The notes under the pieces are model-generated. The model had not been told where the DNA came from and did no database searches. It was given only the letters and a program-made list of their open reading frames with translations. The translations under genes were made by a program, and so were the position numbers. Positions 57,601 through 64,000 of a DNA stretch of 64,000 nt are shown here, one piece after another (positions within the stretch are counted from its first letter, which is position 1; every line of letters starts with the position of its first letter). Source of the DNA: Earliella scabrosa (taxonomy: Eukaryota > Basidiomycota > Agaricomycetes > Polyporales > Polyporaceae); NCBI GenBank assembly GCA_022605405.1, contig JABYQQ010000017.1:372001-436000 (forward strand), given 5' to 3'.

Positions 57601-58164
57601 GATCCTCGCGGGCCTCTGTTAAGCATATGCGCCGCTTAAGCGCAGCAACTCCGCGGATATTGTGGCGTACGCACTGTCAAGTAGTCGCACAAGCTCCATA
57701 ACCTTCGGTGCATCTACGGTTGCGATTGGCTGGTAGACGTAGGTTCCTTTCTTGATATCTGCGCCGACCGTTCCACTCTCATTCCTTTGCGTCTGGCGCC
57801 CGTAGTTTGTTTGCCATTTCCCCGAGGTTGTGGAATGAGCACTCACCGTGTTGAAGAGCATGATCCCGACGGCGTCGTTGGGTCCTACCAGCACCTTCTT
57901 CTTCTGGATCTGCACAGCCGCCTCCAGTGCTGTGAAGAGCTTGCACGTTTGCACGTCTTCATACCGAGGGTCTTCATACGGTTCGAGCATTGAGGGAGAG
58001 CAGTCAATACAGAAGAGAATCACGTCCTTCTTCCCCTCATACAACTAGTATTAAGCAGCTCAGGGTATCTGTGGGAAATAGCAGTGTCTGTCACGCACCG
58101 AGTTATCCTGCAGCTCCTCATCCTCCTCGTCCTCAAGCTTGTTCCAGTCTTCGAATGGTGCCAT
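54610..58164 (-). CDS. ku70: Ku70 DNA end-binding subunit
   Basis: About 18 exons encode some 651 aa. Exon 1 (58164-58099) gives MAPFEDWNKLEDEEDEE; the vWA domain follows with VILFCIDCSPSML and VGIMLFNT, GTYVYQPI, TDEDNPHPG and VEPFFISTEE. The Ku core has FTLAPGFVIGVKGYG, YRYFTDLNDR and RSVPLGSRVFYTADEV, then IKLLGFKSRKEL, TFIYPDE, FTALLRTM and FHLIPLPFADDIR in the bridge. The C-terminal region (KYDMIHKRAGQLI) ends in a SAP domain (LRVDQLKDFLKSKGEPVSG) that binds DNA. Ku70 pairs with Ku80 to load on broken ends in non-homologous end joining and at telomeres. One exon (LRVDQLK) is only 21 nt. No break or lost motif was found. It is divergent from the PP2A activator gene. Ku80 is not in the window. 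Confidence 0.95.
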
Positions 58165-58799
58165 GACGTTGACACGTAACCACGGGGTAGTTGCTGAACA
58201 ACAGTCGCGCTTTGAGGTAAGTTATATGCTATTCTCCTAGTGATCTAGACTCTGAAGACACGGAATGCGGCGGGGGACGTAGCGAGGGTGGCGGTCGCGG
58301 TCAGAGACGAGGCGGGCTCGCGACCGTGGCTAGACGCTGACCGCGACGCGTCGAGCCACGTGACTTGGGTAAGCCATGTGGCGCATTGGCGCGCGCTTTC
58401 CATCTTGGGACTGTGCAAGAACGATGTCCGCTGTGACAACTGTGGCTTGTTCAGCAAGTGACAAGTGGTGAGGGTCCTCTCCCACCCCTGCTTGCAAGCT
58501 ACCACTACCTTGGACTATCTGACTGATACTGCTATTGCTCCAACAACGGACGGGTGCGTTAATCTTCCGTTTACGGGTGGTCCATGTGCTACCTTCACAC
58601 AGACTCTCGACGCTGACGGCAAAATCGGTCAGATAGCAGTAAGGTTCCATAGCCACGGAAGCTTAGAAAGACATTAACCAGACCTCAGAGCTCTTGTGTA
58701 CAGATCTGGACTGATCACCAGACTTCGTGCTTACGACTCTGTGAACCCAACTCATCCGACCTAACTGCCATCTGTACGTCAACCGTCGAGCAGGGCGGT
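58165..58799. promoter_or_regulatory. Divergent promoter region of ku70 and PTPA
   Basis: 635 bp between the two divergent starts. It has no credible gene and no clear TATA box. Confidence 0.5.
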
Positions 58800-60371
58800 A
58801 TGGCTACCAACGTGGGTCGCACTCCCGCGACGAGTCTTCCGCCGTTACGTGAAGTCTCCGTCTCGAGTCTTGATCCCGCAGACACTCCTGTACTGCGGAT
58901 CAAGACAGACGAAGACGTCGAGGCATGGAAGCACACCCGAGGATACCAGGACTATGGATTGTTCCTGCGTAGGCTCGCTGAGTCAGTCGTTGGGTACGAT
59001 CTGCCACACAATGACCCTGAGCCGCATCAGGTGAGTGCATTCGTACGTCTACGATTCCATTGGGCTTACGCAGATACACACAGGCTGTCAATGGCGTCAT
59101 CACGATGCTCGACACCCTGAACGGTTGGATCGATGCGATCCCGCCGTTGCCAACACCACAGCGCTTCGGGAACCTCGCGTTTCGAACTTGGGGAAAGCGA
59201 TTAGAAGAGGTGCGACGGGTTGGCACGTTAACGTTGCGAGTTGACGTACTGAAGCATCCTCTTCGTTAACTCTCGGTCGTGGTCACGCTCATTTCCGCGG
59301 ACCAGGAAGCAGCAGGGCTCCTGAAGGCACTGCTCCCAGCCGCACTCCACGCGGTCATTCCATTCGTTGAGCTGTATCTGCTCACGTCGTTCGGCTCGTT
59401 CACCCGCATGGATTACGGGACAGGGCATGAGACGTCGTTTGCGCTGTTCCTTCTGTGCTTGACGCTTGTCCGGTTCTTCGTCCCCGAGCCCCGAGTTGAG
59501 CGGCAGATGGTGCTGAACGTTTACGTGAGATATCTGCGTCTATGTTGGCGACTGCAGGACGTCTACAAGCTCGAGCCTGCTGGAAGTCATGGCGTGTGGG
59601 GCCTCGACGATTACACCTTCCTCAGCTATATCTTTGGAAGCGCACAACTGAGAGGTATGTGCATAGCACCGTCTCTGCAGCAATCATCCCTTAAATTTGA
59701 CATGTTCGATCAGACCAGCGGGATATACCTGTAGCTGCGGTGCTACAACCGCCTCTGCCACCAACAAACTTGTACTTCATGTCGATCATGCGGATCCACG
59801 AAGTCAAGTCGGGTCCGTTCCACGAACATTCGTCGCAACTCTACTCTATCGCTACTGGCGTGCAATACTGGACCAAAGTGCATACCGGACTCTTTAAGAT
59901 GTACGAGGTACGCCACTCAAATCGAGACGTTGGCTGACCGTTCGGCTAACTCGCCGGATCGTCCCTCAGGCAGAAGTGCTCGGCAAGCGCGTGGTGGTCC
60001 AACATATACCGCTCGGCGGGTTGCTTGAATGGGATGCCCCACAGACTCCCCAATCAACCTATCTTGCACCCACACCAGCACCTTCTGCATCTTCATCGCC
60101 GTACACAACGATGGTGCCGACCTCCATACCGACCCGATTCCCCACTCCCAATCGCGGAGCTCCGTTGACATTTACAACCGGAGTACCCCAAACTACGTTT
60201 CCCGCGGCGACACGGTATCCGCAAAGGGCTTCACCAAGCCCAATTCTACCGGCGCGAATGCCCTTGGGACCCACGGCAAGCACCGCGCTAAGACCAACTG
60301 CCCGATCGGGGACGATGGCTCCGCCACCGCCTCCGACGAGTCATCCATCCAATGGAGGCCAGGAAGCGTAG
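58800..60371 (+). CDS. PTPA: PP2A activator, peptidyl-prolyl isomerase (PTPA/Rrd)
   Basis: Five exons (58800-59030, 59084-59209, 59306-59654, 59714-59907, 59970-60371) encode 433 aa. PTPA signatures: IKTDEDVEAWKHT and GYQDYGLFLRRL, the WIDAIPPLPTPQRFGN motif, FRTWGKRLEE, VIPFVELYLLTSFGSFTRMDYG, GHETSFALFLLCL, YKLEPAGSHGVWGLDDY and MRIHEVKSGPFHEHS. PTPA binds the PP2A catalytic subunit with ATP and helps activate it and select metals; the yeast homologues Rrd1/Rrd2 act in stress and TOR signalling. About 130 residues after LGKRVVVQHIPLGGLLEW form a Pro/Thr/Ser-rich disordered tail, as in Rrd1-type proteins with C-terminal extensions. The catalytic core is complete. Confidence 0.94.
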
Positions 60372-61977
60372 TGCCTCCTCACTTGAGCCTGAACCTCCGG
60401 TGGTTCTCGGAGTCTCGGGGCGCCGACGGTGAACCATGTTATATTGTTAGCCCGAGATGTTTGTATGCACGCATAGACACGAGGATGTATGTAGCTCCGT
60501 GTAGCCCAGTCATTACTGTATTGGAGTGACGCTCGAGCTGGCATTGCACCGGGAGTCAGTCTCAGTCAGTACCGTGACCACTGCCCCCGGGCGGGCCATA
60601 CGCTGGAGATGGGCGGCAAAACATCGGGTCGAGAAGAGTTGCGATGGTCCTTCCCAAAGCGGCAAAGAAGCACAGGATCGGCATGGCCCGCGGGCTGTGA
60701 TTGGCTGGCGGGGTACGTGGTAATCGATGAAGAAAAAGTCATAGGCCGGGCCCGCGTCCGTTCTGTCCTCCTCTTTCGCCCTCTCGCTCTCTCCGCCTCC
60801 CTCGCCCCAGCAGCCTCGCCACCGCCAGCGACAACCCCGACAGGGAGACCCTCAGCGCGCGCGCATCGTTCGCCGTCGTATCGCTCCTCGCTACGACGCG
60901 GACCCTGGCCCAGCCACCATTTTTGACCAAGCGAGAAACGACGACCTCCGTCTGTTGACCCTCGAGTGAGTCTTTGCTCATTTTCGCGTCATCACCCCCA
61001 ATCGCGCGAGATCCCCCGTCCGCATGCCCGCCTCGAGCTGCTCTGGGCTCGTCTGGGGGCCCGTCGAGCATGGAGATAGTGCTGCGAGTCCGTGTCGTCG
61101 TGGCAGGCCACGGGGCGGTCGTTCATTATCAAACTCGGACGGCGCAGCTCTCCGTCGCGGGTCTCCTGTCGAGCCTTTTGGCTTTAAGCCTTGTTGCCCG
61201 ATCACTGTCTCGCCGGCGCGGTGTGCGTGCTGCGAGTTGTGGTTCTTTTGCTGCAACGTGTCCTGCGCGAGGCAGCGCTTCCATGACATCACCATGCGTG
61301 CGCGCTCGTGCACGCGAGAAAGAAGGCATGGGTGAAAGAAAGGAACGCCGCCGCCTCAATAGGCCGTTGCTCACTTTGTTGTGTCAAGTAACGACGCCTC
61401 TTCTGAGCGGCACCGTGCACCACCGTGCCATGGCGCATATAGTTGCGTCACTAGCTGGTCGAACGTCTCCGTCTCAACTCCTATCTCGCCTTGTCTTCCA
61501 AGCACCATATTGACCGCGTCCGTTTATAGGTGGTCATCCGTTCGTGGTACGTGAGAAGTCGATCTATGCGCTACGTGTCCCCTGACCCAGTGCTTCCAGG
61601 CGAACCTCCTTGACAGGACTCTCGTGCTCAGTATCTGAATCAGCTCTTCGCCGGACTCATTCCCGTGTCCTGCTTCAACTCTCTTCTCTGCTATCGCAGT
61701 TCTACATCCCTTCAAGCGTGTCCTCGCTTCAGGGAGCGAGGATCTCACCGCGACTGAAGGACACCTTATAGTTACCGTACCTATCCCGCCCGGCTCGTTT
61801 TCGCGACCGCGGCGGTAGGCTCGGTAATTCGGGTTCCGCGACTCACTACCCAAAACGACTGTTTCTCCTTTCCCTCGGGAAAGCTCCCGTTTTCATCCAC
61901 TGCAGCCGATATCGAACGGCCAAGACATAGATCCAGAACTAGAACAGCCCGGTCCGACCGCGCACAACGAACGACGA
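60372..61977. promoter_or_regulatory. Long upstream region of ornithine decarboxylase
   Basis: 1.6 kb between PTPA and ODC with pyrimidine-rich tracts (for example 60760-60830) but no supported gene. Several ATGs lie in the last 800 bp, so a long leader with upstream frames is possible; I cannot locate the transcription start. Confidence 0.4.
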
Positions 61978-63618
61978 ATGTCTCAACTCGAAATCCTCTC
62001 GGTGCACTCCCCGGTAGACTTCGACTACGACCTCCTCTCGTGCTCTCCGACCCATTCTTCATCCCTTCCTCGCTCGCACACTGAAAAGTACCTTGCCAAT
62101 GTTCTCGTAAACGGACTCTTCTCCCCGTCTCATACCGTACATTCCCACGACTCTACTACTTACCCACTCAAGAACTCGGACCGTCACTACGATGACGAAG
62201 TCTCCATTCCTGGATTGCCGCCGCTTCACCGTGGCCATCCAGACGTCCACCTCAGAAACGGGGTGATGAACGCAATCCACCTGAGCGCTGACGGGGAACC
62301 GGACGCGGAGAAGGCGTTCTACGTCGCAGACCTCAGCAGCGTGTACAAGCAGCACGAACGGTGGAGGAAGCTGCTTCCCGAGATTGAACCGTTCTACGGT
62401 GAGTCTTCTAGCGTGATCACAGGTGCAGTCGGTTGCTGATAGCTGCGAACAGCCGTGAAGTGCAACCCGGACCCTTACGTGCTGCGGCTTCTAGCAGCCC
62501 TCGGGACTGGCTTCGACTGTGCGTCGAACGGGGAGATCAAGCAGATCTTGGAGCTCGGCGTCAGCCCCGAGCGCATTATCTTCGCCAACCCCTGCAAGGC
62601 GACGTCGTTCATCCGGAGCTCGGCCAAGGCGGGCGTCGACATGATGACGTTTGATAACACCGACGAGCTGTACAAGATCGCCCGGACGCACCCCGGCGCG
62701 AAGCTGGTTGTCCGCATCCTGACCGACGATTCAAAGAGCTTATGCCGGCTCGGGCTCAAGTTCGGGGCTCCCTTGGACACCGTCCCGGCGCTGCTGGCCA
62801 AGGCCCGGGAGCTCAAGCTGGACGTCATCGGCGTGAGCTTCCATGTGGGAAGCGGCAACTATGACCCGAACGCGTTTGCAGAGGCCGTGATGCGCGCCCG
62901 CGCCGCGTTCGATATGGGCAAGGCGGTTGGGTACGAATTTAGCCTTCTCGACGTCGGCGGTGGATTCGAGGACGCCACCTTCGATTCGACGGCGTCCGTT
63001 CTCACGGAGTCCATCAACCGGTACTTCCCCCAGCGGGAGCACATCAGGCTCATCGCGGAGCCCGGCCGGTACTACGTCTCGAAGGCGTTCAGCCTGGCCA
63101 CGAACATCATCGCGCGTCGGGCGCCGCCTGCGCTGGAGCGAGGTTCGTCGGACACGGACGTCGACCCAGAACAACCGAGCGTGATGTGTACGTATCGTGC
63201 CTCATGGTGGAGCTCCCACCGGATGTCATGCGCACGCTGACTTGGCGGAAACCTTATTACAGACTACATCAACGACGGCGTCTACGGGGCGTTCAACTGC
63301 ATCTTGTTCGACCACCAGAACCCGCAGCCGTTCGTGCTGTCGCTGAACGGGTCGTTCCACGTGCCTGCGTCGGTGCCGCTGCGGGCGAGCAGCGTGTGGG
63401 GCCCGACGTGCGACTCGCTGGACTGCGTGTGCTCGATGACGCAGCTGCCGGCGACGCTGCAGGTGGGGGACTGGCTCGGGTTCGAGAACATGGGCGCGTA
63501 CACGGTGTGTGCGGCGTCGCAGTTCAACGGGTTCGAGGTCAGCAAGGTGATCTACACGACCGGGGCGGGCGCGGGGGCGTCGGAAGTCCGCGAGGCTCTG
63601 CGGGCGTTCCAGGGGTGA
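61978..63618 (+). CDS. Ornithine decarboxylase
   Basis: Three exons (61978-62398, 62453-63187, 63263-63618) encode 503 aa. It is a fold-III PLP decarboxylase: Schiff-base lysine in AVKCN (Lys143), HVGSG (His271), GGGFED, the phosphate site AEPGRYYV (343-350), YINDGVYGAFNCILFDH and the catalytic Cys in WGPTCDSLD (Cys435), whose CD pair marks ornithine rather than diaminopimelate decarboxylases. It makes putrescine from ornithine, the first step of polyamine synthesis, as a cytosolic dimer with shared active sites. Compared with animal ODC (Lys69) there is an extra N-terminal stretch of about 70 residues that is Ser/His-rich and disordered. A low-similarity loop (ALERGSSDTDVDPEQPS) sits before YYIND. 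Post-translational control by antizyme is known for the family; nothing in the window tests it. Confidence 0.96.
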
Positions 63619-64000
63619 GCGGCGGCGCTCGCTCCGAGGGCGATTGCGCCATCGGGTCGCAGCTGTGCCAAGGAACGTTGAGCGGCGAAGGAGATTGATC
63701 TCAAGGGGGGTGCGAGAAGGAAGACGGGGTGTGGTTTGCGAATCTAGGTGGAGCCTTGAATAGGGCCGTGCTTCTGGGCGGGGGACGAATATGACGGACG
63801 CCGCGGACTGGTGTGTGGCATGTATCCTGGTATGGGCATCGTCGGAGGCGATAGAGGCTGGCGATGAATGAATGAGAATGTGGATGTGAAATGCGTGGGC
63901 TGGGGTCGGGCGAGGCGGGAGCGCGAAGGCGAGCGAGTGCCCTGGACGAGGAGGCCGGGTTCGCACGGTCTCGGCTCCGTAGCATGCGGGCTCGGGGCCG
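63619..64000. other. 3' flank of ornithine decarboxylase
   Basis: Sequence after the ODC stop up to the window edge. No gene is supported; frames here are GC-rich shadows. Confidence 0.5.

Overview
The window is nuclear DNA of a filamentous basidiomycete, probably an Agaricomycete of the wood- or litter-decay type. The evidence is dense gene packing with mostly 50-70 bp GT-AG introns (many genes have 4-18 exons), several FunK1-type fungal protein kinases, a DUF6534 seven-helix membrane protein, and a large secreted Ser/Thr-rich wall-type protein. I rebuilt exon structures by hand; for every gene whose exon coordinates are given, exon lengths sum to whole codons and the splice phases agree.

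Layout. 0.6-1.6 kb: PITH-domain protein. 2.2-3.6 kb: decayed FunK1 remnant. 3.7-10.6 kb: head-to-head pair of secreted Thr-rich proteins, one about 1,650 aa and one 163 aa. 11.1-14.0 kb: FunK1 copy A. 14.8-16.4 kb: MINDY-type deubiquitinase ending in a CaaX box. 16.9-20.8 kb: TBC-domain Rab GAP, divergent from COA6 at 21.1 kb. 23.1-24.2 kb: hypothetical protein. 24.6-26.9 kb: POP5 tail-to-tail with an 8-amino-7-oxononanoate synthase-like enzyme carrying a PTS1 signal. 28.7-36.6 kb: three more FunK1 loci, B and D intact and C a truncated pseudogene. 36.9-44.3 kb: two MDR reductases flanking a DUF6534 protein. 45.3-47.8 kb: MYND-finger protein and a Maf-like pyrophosphatase, tail-to-tail. 50.5-52.2 kb: small basic proline-rich protein and a monothiol glutaredoxin (Grx3/4 type). 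54.6-60.4 kb: Ku70 divergent from a PP2A activator (PTPA). 62.0-63.6 kb: ornithine decarboxylase.

Most of this is housekeeping sequence interrupted by a fast-evolving FunK1 block. The kinase copies share not only coding sequence but upstream DNA to about -600 and 3' flanks, so whole loci have been duplicated, inverted and partly deleted. The most unusual signals are this duplication block with its dead derivative, stop-free introns of 3n length in FunK1 and glutaredoxin genes, very short exons (13, 15, 21, 23 and 23 nt) carrying functionally critical residues, the giant mucin-like protein built with only phase-1 introns, and a 57-bp near-perfect hairpin inside the largest Maf intron. I found no rRNA gene, CRISPR, canonical tRNA or autonomous transposon.
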